A stretch of 64,000 nt of DNA, taken from NCBI GenBank assembly GCA_026018925.1, contig JAKSZU010000013.1:1240001-1304000 (forward strand), given 5' to 3'. The translations under genes and the position numbers were made by a program. Positions 17,540 to 30,524 of the stretch are shown here, in pieces (position 1 is the first letter of the stretch; each line of letters opens with the position of its first letter). This DNA comes from Tupaia tana. Its lineage: Eukaryota > Chordata > Mammalia > Scandentia > Tupaiidae. Under the pieces are notes generated by a model, which had not been told where the DNA came from, searched no databases, and saw only the letters and a program-made list of their open reading frames with translations.

Positions 17540-19329
17540 AACCTGCACGCTTGGTATCTGAGCCAGGTCTGTGTGACAGTGCTCCTCCGCCCGGCCCCAG
17601 GTGACGTCTGCACCCCCAGCCTGTCTTCAGCAAGGATCCTGAGGGCTCAGTTCAGTCACAGCCTCCTTCACCCCTGGTTTCCTCCGTAGCTTCCCACAAA
17701 CCACCCCCGCCTGCTCGGCCTCAGTCACGCCAGCTCTACCCTGACGTTTACCCTACTGCAAGGGTCCGCGTAGACTCATCACCGTACCGACCTCATGCTG
17801 CCTTTTCGGACAATGTCCGAGGACAAAGCTCCCAGCCTCTCCTGGGTGAGGCCCTCGGTGCTCAGGGAGGTGCTCCCTCCTGGAATGAATGCCTGGGCCA
17901 TGCCCTCCATCCCTCACCCTGGAAGTAGAGTACCTCGGGCCTGTCCCTGGACTCGGCATGCTTGCAGCCGCGGGGAGAGCCACTGGGCTAGTCTAGTATA
18001 TCCCCCTGGCCTCAGCGTCTAGTCCCCTAGCTGCGCCCTGAGGCTGTCCTGTCCCCACCCCCCACATCCTTAATCCACACAGGCCTGGAAGGCATACCCT
18101 GAGGGCTCAGGGTGCCAGGTACGGAGCCTGGGCATGCTGGGGTCTGGTGCTTGGGCCTGTGTGTACTGCACAATCCCTCAGCCCCAGAGGAGGCAGCTGG
18201 CTCTGACGGGGAGGGAGGCCACATCCTGGCTGCTAACCATGGGCAGAGACTCCCGTGGGGCCATGTGGCTGGGTGGGGCTGGGGCTGGGGCTGCAGCAGT
18301 GAATGCATAGGTGGAACCAGCTCTCAGAGGGGACAGTGCCCCCCCACTCCTCACTTCCACCAGCCCCGCCCTATGGCTCTGTCTGACCTTAACTCTTGAG
18401 GGGTGAAATGAACCCTGAGTAGGTGCTAGGCATCAGGACAGTGTGGGGGGTAATGAGTGTGGGTTCAGGCCTCATCCGACCGGAGTGCGAGAGATCCCCT
18501 GGGGAGGCTCCCCAGCGTCTGTGTGGAGCTCCTCGAAGGTGTGTCTGGAGCCGGTGTGCCTGGACTCACCCAGGAATGGTGCAGACGAGCCAGCAGGGAC
18601 CCGTGGGCTGCCCCAGGCAGATCCACAGCGTCTGCAGGGCCTCCCTGGAACTTGAGCAGGGCTCGCCCCAGTTCTGGGAGAGGACAGGTTTCCAAGTAGT
18701 GATCACCATTATTAGGTCTGAGTTTTGGGGCTTCCAGGGAACAACTGCACCCACTCTCTGGGTGCCTGTACTTACCTGTGACCCAGAAGGGGGGGGGGGG
18801 CAGAGGGGAGAACTGAGGCCCAGAGATGAGAGGACACAGAGTCGCAGACCAGATGCTGAGACATGAGCACTGAGCCCGGGGCCCCCCTTTTCGTCTGGGG
18901 CTGGGGGTTGCGGCCAGTACAGGCAGAGAACTGGAATCGATGCCCCAGGCCACGCTGGCTCTGAGGGCTGCTGCTCCTGTCCACAGGGACATTCACGGCG
19001 TATGGGGCTGGGGGCTGCCAAGGCTGGCCCCAGAAAGGGGGAAGCCGGCAGGGACGTGGAAATCTGCCCGAGGTCCCCATTCTACCGCCTGGGAAGCTGA
19101 GACTCAGACCCTAGTGAGGGTTCGGTGGTACCGCCAGGCTACTGTCCCCTTCTGCAGGTGAAGGGGACACCGTCACACACCGAGCCCACTTCCCGGGACC
19201 GCGGGGCCAGTCGCTGTCCAGGCACCGCCGCTTTGGCCGATCCTAGGCCTGGCCCTGTACTCCCCATACCCTTGTCTCCTACACGACCTTGGGTGTGAGT
19301 CTCAGTGTCCTCGTCCCGAGAATGGGGCG
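17540..19329. other. upstream flank of CARD19, nothing recognised
   Basis: GC-rich unique sequence leading into the CpG island. A poly-G run lies near 18789. Confidence 0.45.
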
Positions 19330-20200
19330 CAGCCACCCAGGGCGGGGCGGCCAGCAGAGCCGGAGTGTTCTAACCACCGAGCTCCCAGCCCTGCCGGCGA
19401 ACCGCGGAGCCCAGGGCGGTGCCAAGGGCGGAAGGACGCCAGGGAGGTGCGCGCCGCCTATTGGCGAAGCTGCCCTGGGGGTGGGACTAGAGCGAAGAGC
19501 GGCACTCCACTGAGAGGCGGGACTTAAAGGCCCGGGGAGAGGCGGGGCTCAGGGCGCCCTGCGAAGTCTTAGCCGACGCTGACTGCGGCGGGACGCTGGG
19601 AGCTCGCAGCCGTCGCTCGCGGGGGCGGGGCAGAACAGGAAGGGGCGGGGCCTAGGACTCAGGGCGGGCGGCCGAAGCCGAGGGGCGTCGAGTGGGGGTG
19701 TGGCCTAGGGCCTTAGCGGCGGCGCAGCGGGCGACGGGGGCGGGGTCTGGCGGGAAGGGGCGGGACTGAGCGCTGGCTCGGCGGGCGCGGTCGCCTGAGC
19801 CCGGGGACCCGGCGGCGGATCGAGGGTCAAGCGCGCTGCAGGGCGGACAGCAGGGACTGCAGGGCGGCGCCGTGTCCGTCGCCATGAGAGGTGGGCGTGG
19901 GGCCGCGCCGGGCGTGTGGAGGTGCCCGGCCTGTGATGGGCGCCCCGGCGGGAGGGTCCGGCTGCCCCGCGTGAAGCCCGGCGGCCGCTCCTCGGCTACG
20001 GGGACCGATGACCTTGGCCTGTCAAAAGGTGGTGGCGACGCGGGTGCAGCCGTGCTAGGCAGTGGGCGTGAGCGCCAGGCACAGGACAAGGGCGCGGGCG
20101 GCTGCGCGGCGGTGCTCGGGCTCCGCCACTGCGCGTCGGGGGGTCGGGGCGTGTCCCGGAGTGGGAATTGGGTCTGAGCGTGGGGCGGTGGAATTGACAC
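19330..20200 (+). promoter_or_regulatory. CARD19: CpG island promoter of CARD19
   Basis: This stretch is dense in CpG and carries many GC boxes (GGGGCGGGG and variants near 19540, 19622, 19640 and 19740), with no evident TATA box. It brackets the predicted CARD19 start codon at 19884. It is the only long CpG-dense stretch in the window that is neither a tandem repeat nor a GC-rich mobile element. Housekeeping-type initiation is inferred. Confidence 0.8.
19884..19890 (+). CDS. CARD19: CARD19 exon 1 coding part (start codon)
   Basis: GCC ATG AGA G is followed by GTGGGC at 19891. Spliced to exon 2 (AT CTG ACC TAC) it gives M-R-D-L-T-Y-C; human CARD19 begins M-T-D-Q-T-Y-C. Only seven coding bases lie here, so the call rests on phase, the good Kozak context (GTCGCCATGA), the CpG island and the exact 183-codon total. 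Confidence 0.78.
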
Positions 20201-23200
20201 CCGAGCATTCCAGGCGGCTCTACTGGCGCTCCATCCTGTGGGAGCAACTTGATCCCCGTAGGACTGGTGCCTCCTCGCCCCTCGGGGCCGGGAACAGGCC
20301 TAGGGGAGTCAGGGGCTGTACCTGGGTACCCCCAACCCAGAGCTGTGCTCCAGGCTCCGCAGTGGGGCGGGGGGGCCAGCCCTGCCATCCTTCCCAGAGC
20401 CTCTCAAGTTTGGGGACCAGCCCATTTCCCTCCTGTCCCATCAACCAGGGTGACTGCTCTGTAGACCTTCTCCTGTTGGAGATGCCCACGAGGGTGATGG
20501 GCCGGCAATGAACCCCATGGCAGTGTGGTTGGGGTATGTGGGGGCTCCCAAAAGCTGTACCCCCGTGCCTGAGGATCTCACTGCTCTGCCTCAAAAGGTC
20601 AGGGTTGCCCCAGAAGTCCTCAGTCCTCCCTCCTGGCAATCAGTGGAGTCTTGGCCCGGGTCCTGCACAGACAGGATCTCATGGGCTGGAACCTGGGGGA
20701 ACTTCCTGCACGAATGGGTGGTCCAGCGGGATGCGCAGCCCTGCGGGGGTGCCTAAAGGCTGGGACTGCTGGGCCTCGCCTTTAGGAAAGAATGGAAGTG
20801 GCACCTTCTTTCTCCCTGCTGTCGTCGCTTGCTGGGCCTCGAGATGCCTCTCACAGCCCTTCATTTTCGTGATGGGGATCAGAGGTCCAGCGAATGTAGA
20901 CCTGGGAGGGTCAGCTGGGCAGCCCTGCCAGGCTGCAGACCTGCAGTCCTGGGCTCACTGCCCCATGCTGATGGGGGCCTGCAGGGGGCATGAGTCTGTC
21001 TGCCTGGGGCAGGTGCTGGACAAGTTGCCCCTGTGCAGGGGAGTGAGGGATTGCAGCCAGGCCGGGCATTGGGATGAGAAGCTTTCGAAAGAGATTTGGA
21101 TGGGGAGGTTGGACCCCAGTAGGGTGGGGCCCGGAGAGACTGAGAAAGGCCTCTCGGGGTTGGATGGGAGCTGGGTCTGAACTAACCAGCTGGAAGCCAC
21201 AGGAAAACAGGTACTCAGCAGGGTCCAGGCAACGTGGTGAGGCTGGGGGCTGACAGGCAGGCAGGCTCAGGAGCCTGGGTGCTGTTGCACATGGATGTGG
21301 TGGCTCCCACAGGGCCTCAGCTCCCTTGGGGCATGAGCTGCCAGGCTGCAGACTTTGGTCTTGGCTGAGAAGGAGGCGGCTCTGGTCGGGGTGAAAGGGC
21401 TGGGGTCCACAATCCTGGCACCAGCTGGCCAAGAGTGCAGGGGGAAGGCGGCTTGGTGAGTTTTGTGGCCGAGTGAGCCACTGTCCTGGGACTGGTTTCT
21501 GGGGACCTGGCATTAAGGCAGTTTCCTTTCTCGTGCCGCACCGCGCCTCTAGGCGGCCGCTGTGTGGTTTTCACGCACAGCTCAGGCACCACAGCACAGG
21601 AAGCCATGGCCCGCAGCTGTGCCGCCCCTGCCAGGTGACTCATGGCTCCCAGTGACTCATGGCTCTTGGGCATGAGGCCCTGCCTGGTTAGCAGCTGCAG
21701 GGCAGGAGCAGGCCACCATGGGGCGCGGCTGTTGCCCTCACCCTGGAGCCTCGCCCCGGGGCCTTGGCCTGGCATTCATTTGTTCCAGGGCTCTTCGTGA
21801 ATGCCTGCTGTGTGCACGGGGACCAGTGCGGGGCAGGGTGCCATCAGGCCGGCTCTTGTCGCTGATCCCACGGCTGATCAGTGTGTTAGGGGGCAAAGTC
21901 AGGGTGCTCAGGGCAGCCCCCAACATGGCTATGCCTGCATCCCGACCTTGGGTCTGTCTCTTCCTAGCTGCTGCCACCTTGGGTCGGGCCCCCATCCTCT
22001 CACTGTGCCTCAGTTTCCCTGCCTGAGAACAGGGAGGTGGTGCACCCGTTGCAGGGCTGAAGGGTGGAGGGTGAAGACCATAGGTAGGCGGAGGACACAG
22101 ACTCCCAGCGCACCAGCTTGCTCCTGGGCCTGAGCTGGCCTTCATCTCAACCCTTTGCAGAGCCAGGCTGCAGGCACCCGAGCCACGTCTCCGACAGCCA
22201 GTGTGTGGCCTCAGCATCCGGGAGCTTATCTTCCTCACCAGGGTCGGGGCTGCTAACCAGGTCATGCCCCCTTTGGGGGAACTCAGTGTGGGCGCAGGTT
22301 CAGCCAGTGGTCCCTGCCCCCAGCAGTGGTCCCGTGTGCCCTGGTGAATGGCCTCAGGCAGAGGGAGAGGGCCACAGGTGTCAACCAGAGTACCCCTCAG
22401 TCATTGTTTCCTGAAGGGCTGTGTCTGAGGGTAAGGACACATTTATGGGGTATCTTGGTAAAAGCCAGCCCCGCCTACACAGGGCCCTGAAGGATGAAAA
22501 CAGATCTGCCCTTCCTCCTGGTCTGAGTGCTCCTGGCGTGGGCTGCTGGGCCGAGCGGGGCCGCCATCCCCCGGGTCTCAGTCTGCAAGGCCCGTTCAGC
22601 CCAGAGCACAGCTTTCAGGGAGGGTTCTGAAGGTAGGAGAGCGTCTTCTAGGGGAAGAAAGGCCAGCCGGGAGGAACACAGTCTATCCTGCCTGGGCCCC
22701 AAGGGTGGAGCTAGAGAGGGGCCCCGCTTTTCAGCTTTATTGAGGGATAACTAATTTACTTACAGGCATATGCACTTATTTTTAGTAAACAGTTGGATAC
22801 ATTTGACAGACGTCTGTACTCATGTCATTTCCAGCCCAGGCAGATTTTTCAGTCAAGACAGAGTATCTCCATCCTCCCAGAAAGTTCCTTCGTGCGCCTT
22901 CTCAGGTTACCCCACCCCAGCTAGGCTTTCCTGTCGGTTAACAGACTCGTATTCGGAGTGGCTTGGTTTACAGAGGACTCAGTGCGCAGGGCCCCCCACG
23001 CCCCAGCACCGTGTCCCCGTTTCTCACACCCTGTGTTAGGGCGGCACGGTTAGCATGGTGGATGCATAGCTGATGTCCGTACTGGTACCTGATCCCTAAC
23101 CGACTCCATAGTTCCCCTGCGGTTCACTTCTCCTGTTGTCCTTTCCGTGGGCTTGACCAACGCACGATGTCCCGCGTCCGCCATTGCTCCGCCTTGCTGT

Positions 23201-24061
23201 GAGTGCAGGAAGGGGTCGAGCCCTCAAAGCCCTCTGCTCTGCCATCCTCCCTGCTCCCAGCCCCAGCAGCTGCTGGCCACGCAGTGTCTCCTGCTTCTGC
23301 TCTTCCCGGAGTGTCTGTGGTTGGACTCGACAGCCTTTCAGACGGGCTTCTTCCACCTAGTGCTACACGTTGGAGATGCCTCCGTGGCTCCACGCGGCTT
23401 GAGAGCTCATTTAGTCTCAGTCATGGTCCTCGTGTGACAAACCAGCACATTTACCTGTTCACCTTTTTTGCAGTAAAATATACAGAACAGAAATTTGCCA
23501 TTTTAGCCATTTCCGTGGCATTGTGTGTATTCACGGTGCCGTGCAGCCAGCCCCACCATCTGCCTCCAGCTTCTCACCACCCCGACAGACCCTGTGCCTG
23601 GCAGACACCGAGCTCTCGCCCGCCTCTGGCAAGCTCCCCCACTGTCTCTGTGAACTTCACTCTTCTAACTACAGCCTGCATGAAAGTGGGATCGGGCGAT
23701 ATTTGTCCTTTGTGTCTGGTTTATCACACTGAGCATAACGTGAAAAGTTTATGCATGTGGTAACATCGGTGTATCAGAATTTCATTCCTTTTTATGGCTG
23801 AATAATATTCCATTTTACATATGTTTATACCACATTTTTAAAAAATTTGCCATAGGGCACTAGAGAGAGCAACAGAGGGAGAGAAAATGAGAAAGCACCC
23901 CAGTGGGGATGGCCATACCACAGGCCCTTCTCTATTCTCTCAGCATTTTGGTCATACATGCACATAGTGTGATTTTTAAGCCTCCAGGTCCAGGGCTTGA
24001 ACTGCACAGTTGACCATGTGGGATCCAGCCACTTCAAACACTGTGTCACTGGCTGACCCTC

Positions 24062-24096
<35 letters not shown>

Positions 24097-27000
24097 TTTT
24101 TGCCATAGGGCATGTGCACTCACCAGAGAGTGGCAGAGAGAGGAAAAGTGAGAAATCACCCTTCAAGGAAGATGTCCGTGCTGCAATCCCCTCTCTATTT
24201 TCCTCCCAGGGTTTTGGACACATATGCACATGTGCCTGGTGTGATTTCCAAGCCACTGGGTCCAGGATGTGAACCATGGTTGACCATGTGAGAGTCCAGC
24301 ACCTTAACCACCGTGCACCTACTGGTCCCATGCGTGTGTGTGTGCATGTACGTGTGTGTGTTTTACTTGCCAGAGGGCAGGAGAGAGTGCTCACTCCTCG
24401 GTGGGCGTGGTCATGCCACACTCCTTTCTCTGTTTCCAGCCTGTGGGGATTTGGGGCATGCACACAAACACGCACACACCAGGAACATTTTTCAAAACTG
24501 CTGGATCCAGGATTTGAACCACACAATTGGCATGGGTGGTCTGGCTCTCTTAACCACTAGGTCATGGGCTGTCCCAAGGCCTGGGTGATTTATGATGAAC
24601 AGAAATGTATTGCTCATGGTCTTAGAGGCTTGACAGTTTGAGACCAAGCGGCTCTGTTTGGTAAGGGCCTCCTTTCTGTGCCATCCCACGATGTGCCATC
24701 CATGGTGCAAGGCAGCTGGGCGGGAGAGGGCAAGAGACCGTGGGAGCGGACGCACAGCCTTAGTGCTTCATAGTCGGCGTTGACTGCCCGGGGGAACCAG
24801 GCCACGTGGCCTGGACCTCCCGCGGGCCCACCCCATTGTTGCATGGTGCTTTGTGAGATACACAGCGCATAGCGTTCGCCCTGGTCGCCCTGTCGGTGCG
24901 GGGTACATTCAGGGGACCAGTGGCAATGCAGTGGTAGTGCAGCCTCTGCAAGGCTTTCCCACATGGGAAGGTCTGGGGTTCATATCCCAGGACCCCTGTG
25001 CATGCCAGGCTTGCATGGTTGTGCCTGTGACCTGGGCTGGCTGGGCCTGGGGGGATTGCGGTGTGAGGATCCTCTTTGGGGGGAGTGCCTCTTTCTCACA
25101 ATAACTAAGTAAACTTTAAAAAGATCTGTCTTAATTGCCCGAAGTCTTAACTCATTTCGGCATCAACTCAGCAGTCTTGCGTCTCACCTGAATCCCGTAG
25201 GCCGAGATTTAGGCACGGTTCATCCTGAGGCAGATCCTCCCCAGCAGTGAGCCCGACAGTGGGACAGGTAACATGGCTTCTGGAATACAGTGGGGATGGG
25301 CACAGCCTAGGCGCTTCACCTCCAAAAGAGAGCAGCGAGAAAGAGGAAAGGAGTGACAGGTCACAAACAAGCCCAGCACTAGCGCCACAGACATCGAAGC
25401 CTCAGACTGGGAGCTGCGGCCGAGCTGCACCTGGGCGCTTGAACCCGGGCTGGGTGCAGAGGAGCTGCACCTGCACCTCCGCGCTGAGGCTGGGGGCCGG
25501 CCTGGGCCACGAGCCCTCGGGCAGGGCTGGGAGGGGAGCACCCATGATCGATGACCACTCTCTGGTCTGCACTAGCGTCTGGTTTTGATTTTTTTTTTTT
25601 TTTTTTTGGAGAGGTTTTAGCTATAGGACGCGTGCGCTCACCAGACAGAGAGAGACAGGGACAGAAAGTGAGAAATCACCCCCAGAGATTATGGCCGCGC
25701 CGCAATCCCTTCTCCTCCATTCTCCTCTCGGGATCTTGGGCACGCACGCACACACGCCCAGCGTGAGTTTAAGCCACCGGGTCCGGGACTTGAACCACGG
25801 TCGACTATGTGGGAGTCCAGCGACATAGTCATTATGCTAAGCTCTTTGTCAGAGGTCCCCGTGCCTTCTCCTGAAATGCTCTTTCATTCATTGCCATGCC
25901 ATCGACCGGAGTCTCCTCGGAGTCCTACATTCTGTCCCCACCCACTTTTCTTTCTTCCATGAGCAAGACAGAGAGGGAGAGGGACGGGTGCTCCAGCAGG
26001 TTCCTCACCCCGTGATCTCCCCCAGCTGTAGCCACCCCCAGACGTGGCTCGTGCTTACCTGGCATGTTCATGGAGGTGTCTGGGTGTGAACTCGGGACCT
26101 TCAGAGTGCTGTGTGCCCACAGTGCCCTTGTCTGGTCCCTCTATCTCCCTTTTAATCGTAAATTCCACCTTTAAATCACTCCTTCTTCATCCTACTCTAC
26201 ACAGTTAAAAGAGGCTACACAGGGAACCAGCAGTTAGTGTAATGGCTATGTCATTGGACTGTCATGTAGTTGACCACGGTTCAAGTCCTGGACCCAGTGG
26301 CTTAAAACTTGTGCTGGGTTCATGTACATGCGTGCCCAAGATCCGGAGAGGAGAATGGAGAAGGATTGCAGCGTGGCCATCCACCCGGGGGTGATTTCTC
26401 TCTTTCTTTCTGTCTCTGTCTGCCTGTCTGGCAAGCACATGTACCCTATAGCAAAAACCTTTAAAAAAAAAAAAAGGAGGCCACACGACTGAATGTTTTG
26501 TAGTTTAGATACTGTTTTCTACTAGATAACCTAGTTCCTTGTGCTTAAATGCTGCATTCTACATCCTTGGGCATGGACACGATTTAGCCAAGATCTTTGC
26601 CATGTTGGCCCGGTTCTGGAGGCTGGGCAGACCAAGATCGCGGGCTGGCGTCCTGGTGTTGATGTCACGGTGTCATGGCGAAAGGTGGAAGGAAGGAGGA
26701 GGAGAGCGAGAGTGCAGACTCCTGGCTCGAACCTTTTGTAGTCTGCAAAAGTCTGCCCACCGAACAGAGCGCTCGTGACCTCCGCGTCTCCTCAAGGCCC
26801 CAAGGCCGTCGTTGTTAGGGACAAAATGTCCAGCACGTGCTTTATGCAGGGCACCGTCTGGTCCCCACTGATAGAATGTTCCTGTCAAGAAGAGTGCTGG
26901 TATTTTGTCCACTGCTTTCCTGCGTCAGCCGACACCGTCCTGCGTTGTCCCCGCCATGCTGATCGAGTGCTGTGCTTGACGTGTGTAGGCCGCGCCGTTC

Positions 27001-27715
27001 TCGCACTCCCGGGCAGGCTGGTAAGCCTTACAGTGTGCTGCTGAATTTGCTTTGCTCACTGTTTGTGCAGGGTGTTTGCACCTTTGTCTGAGGATATTCA
27101 GAAAGGGGTTGGTCTGCAGGGTTTTCATCTGATTTTGGTATCAGGCTAATCAGGCTAATGCAGTTTCCTAGAATTCGTTATGAAGTGTTTCCCCTCTGTT
27201 TTTTTTTTTTTTTTGGAAGCGTTTGAAAAGAGTTGGTGTTAGTCCTTTTTAAAATACTTGGTAGAATTCACTAGCAAAGCCATGTAGTCCTGGGGTTTTC
27301 TTTCTGAGGACATTTATTTATTTTTATTTTTAAAAAGTTTATTCATAGGGGACCAGCAGTTAGCGTAATGGCTATGTCACTGGACTCTCATGTAGTCGAC
27401 CGCGGTTCGCATCCCTGACCTGGTGGCTTAAAACTCACGCCGGGCGCGTGTGCGTGTGTGCCCAAGATCCTGAGAGGAGAATGGAGGAGAAGGGATTGCC
27501 ATCCCCCCTAGGGGGTGATTTCTCGCTTTCTGTTTCTCTGTCTCTCTCTGTCTGGCAAGCGTACGCGCCCTATAGCAAAAACAAACAAACAAAAAAAACC
27601 TCTCAAAAAAAAAGAAAAAAAAAGTTTATTCATAGAATCAGCAGATGGCGTAATGGTTATGTCACTGGATTCCCACTTGGCTGACTGCAGTTCGGGTCCC
27701 AGACCTGGCAGCTGG

Positions 27716-27752
<37 letters not shown>

Positions 27753-30452
27753 CTGGCCCAAAATCCTGAAAGGAGAATAGAGGAGAAAGGGTTGCAGCAT
27801 GGCCATCCCCTCATGGTGGGGGGTGATTTCTTGCTTTCTGTCTCTCACCCTATAGCAAAAAAAAAAGAAAAAAAAAGTCTTAAAAAAATGTTTATTTGTT
27901 GGGAACCAGCAGTTAGCGTAATGGCTATGTCGCTGGACTCCCACGTAGTCGACCGCGGTTCGCGTCTCGGACCCGGTGGCTTACAACTCACGCCGGGCGC
28001 GTGTGCGTGCGTGCCCAAGATCCCGAGAGGAGAACAGAGGAGAAGGGATTGCGGCGTGACCACCCCCCTGGGGGGTGATTTCTCGCTTTCTGTCTCTATG
28101 TCTCTCTCTGTCTGTCTGGCGAGTGCACGCGCCCTATAGCAAAAAAAACCTCTCCAAAAAAAAAAAAAAAAAAAAAAGTTTATTTGTTTATTTATTTCAT
28201 GAGCAAGAGAGAGAGACAGGCAGAGAGCGACAACACACCCAATAGGGCCTTCCCTGCTGTGATCTACCCGCAGTGCGCAGACGCCCAGACAGCCCTGGAT
28301 CATGGGCAGGCGTGTGCCCAGCATACTCAGCAGAGCCTCTGGACCTGAGCCAGAAACCTCTCCATGTGAGACCGCCTTGCAGACTGCCACATTTTACCTC
28401 CGCATCACTGGCTACCTCCTCTTAAGGCATTTTTTTTTTTTTTTGAGAGGTTTTCACTATAGGGCGCGTGCACTCGCCAGACAGAGAGAGACAGAAAGCG
28501 AGAAATCACCCCCCAGGAGGGATGGCCACGCCGCAATCCCTTCTCCTCCATTCTCCTCTCGGGATCTTGGGCACGCACGCACACGCGCCCGGCGTGAGTT
28601 TTAAGCCACCGGGTCCGGGACGCGAACCGCGGTCAACTACGTGGGAGTCCAGCGACATAGCCATTACGCTAACTGCTGGTCCCCTCTTAAGGCATTTTTG
28701 ATGGCTGATTTAATCTCTTTACTAGTGATCGTTATAGGTCTATTCAGATTTTCTATTACTTCATCACTTAGTTTTGATAGATTGTATTTTTAGAAATTTT
28801 TCTGTTTTATCTAGGTTTTCTAGTTTGTTGGTGTATAGATGTTCATAGTATCTGGGACCAGCAGATGGCATAATGGCAACGGCGCTGGACTCCCATGTAG
28901 CCGACTGCAGTTCGAGTCCCGGACCCAGTGGCTTAAACTCACTCTGGGCACGTGTGCGTGCGTGCGTGCCCAAGATCCTGAGAGGAGAATGGAGGGGAAG
29001 GGATTGCGGCGTGGCCATCCCCTCTGAGGGGGGGTGATTTCTCGCTTTTTGTCTCTCTGTCTCTCTGTCTTTCTAGTGAGCGCACGTGCCCTATAGCAAA
29101 AACTTCTCAAAAAAAGAAAATCATAACCCATAGTATTTTTTCTCTCTCTTTTAAGTTTATTTATTTACATATTACATGAAAGAGAGAGACAAATTGAGAG
29201 AGAGAGAGAGAGAGAGATTCTCAACAAAGTCCCCACGTTGTCAACCACCCCCAGTCTCAGCTGGCCCAGGTCACAGGCACACACACTCTCCGGAGTGCTC
29301 AGGGAGGTCCCAGGATATGAACCCAGGACTGCCCACGGGGGTCCAGGGTCATTACTGCTGTGCCACTGCCTTACTCCCATAGTATTCTCTAAGAAACCTT
29401 TACCTTTTGTGGGGGAGGGGTTGGCAGGTGGTGCAGAGGGTAAGGCGGTGGATTCCCATGACCAACTATGCAGTTCAAGTCCCAGACCCAACAACTTGAA
29501 AACCATGCTGGTACATGTGCATGACCGAAATCCCATGAGAAATAGAGGAGAAGGAGCTGCGGCATGGCCATCCCCTCCGGGGTGATTTCTCACTTTCCTC
29601 TCTATCTCCCTGGTGGGTGTTCGTGCCCTACTGCAAAACTGAAAACAAAAACAAAACCTTTTTATTTCTGTTAAATCGATTGTAATGTACCCACTTTCAT
29701 TTCCAACATTAATAACTCGAGTTTCTCTCTTTCTTGTCAGTTTAGATAAAGTTTTATGTGTTTTGTTGCGCTTTTCAAAGAATCAACTTTTGCTTTTGTT
29801 TTTCCAGTCTCTATTTCATATATCTTTAATCTTTATTTTTTTCCCTATAGCTTTGGGTTTCACTTGTTCTTTGGCCACTCTAGTCTTTATTTTTTCTTCT
29901 CTTTTGCTAGATTTGTCTTCTTTATCTGGTTTCTTAAGGCATAATGTTAGGTAATTGATTGGAAAGTTTTCTCTTTTAATATATATAAATGAATGTATTT
30001 GTTTATAATTTTCCCTCTCAGTATTGCATTTGCTGCCTTAGATTTTGGTGGGATTGTTTGTTTGTTTTGTTTGCTCTCACTTTGTTTTAATTTGTTTCAA
30101 AATATTTTCTAATATGTCTTAGGATTTCTTCTGTGAGCCACTGGTTGTTTAATTTCCACATATTCGTAAATTTTCGGTTTTCTTTCTGTTATTGATTCCT
30201 AGCTTCTTTCCATTTGATCAGAAAAGGTCCTTGGTATGATTTCAGTCTTTTAAAATATATCATGATTCAGGCCAGCAGATGGCATCATAGTTGGGGTGCT
30301 GGATCCCCACATGACTGACTGCAGTTTGAGTCCCAGACCTGGCAGCTTGCTTTCTCACTCTCTTTCTCTCTCTGTGTCTGTGGTGAGTGTGCCATGTAGC
30401 AAATTTTAAAATAATAATAATAAATAAAATTCAATAAAAATAGTTCTCTCTC

Positions 30453-30524
<72 letters not shown>

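Noticed and set aside
27900..28177. tRNA gene candidates at SINE heads (A-box and B-box-like motifs)
   Set aside because: The heads are fused to SINE bodies with A-tails and target duplications and do not fold as complete tRNAs by eye. No free-standing tRNA gene was seen.
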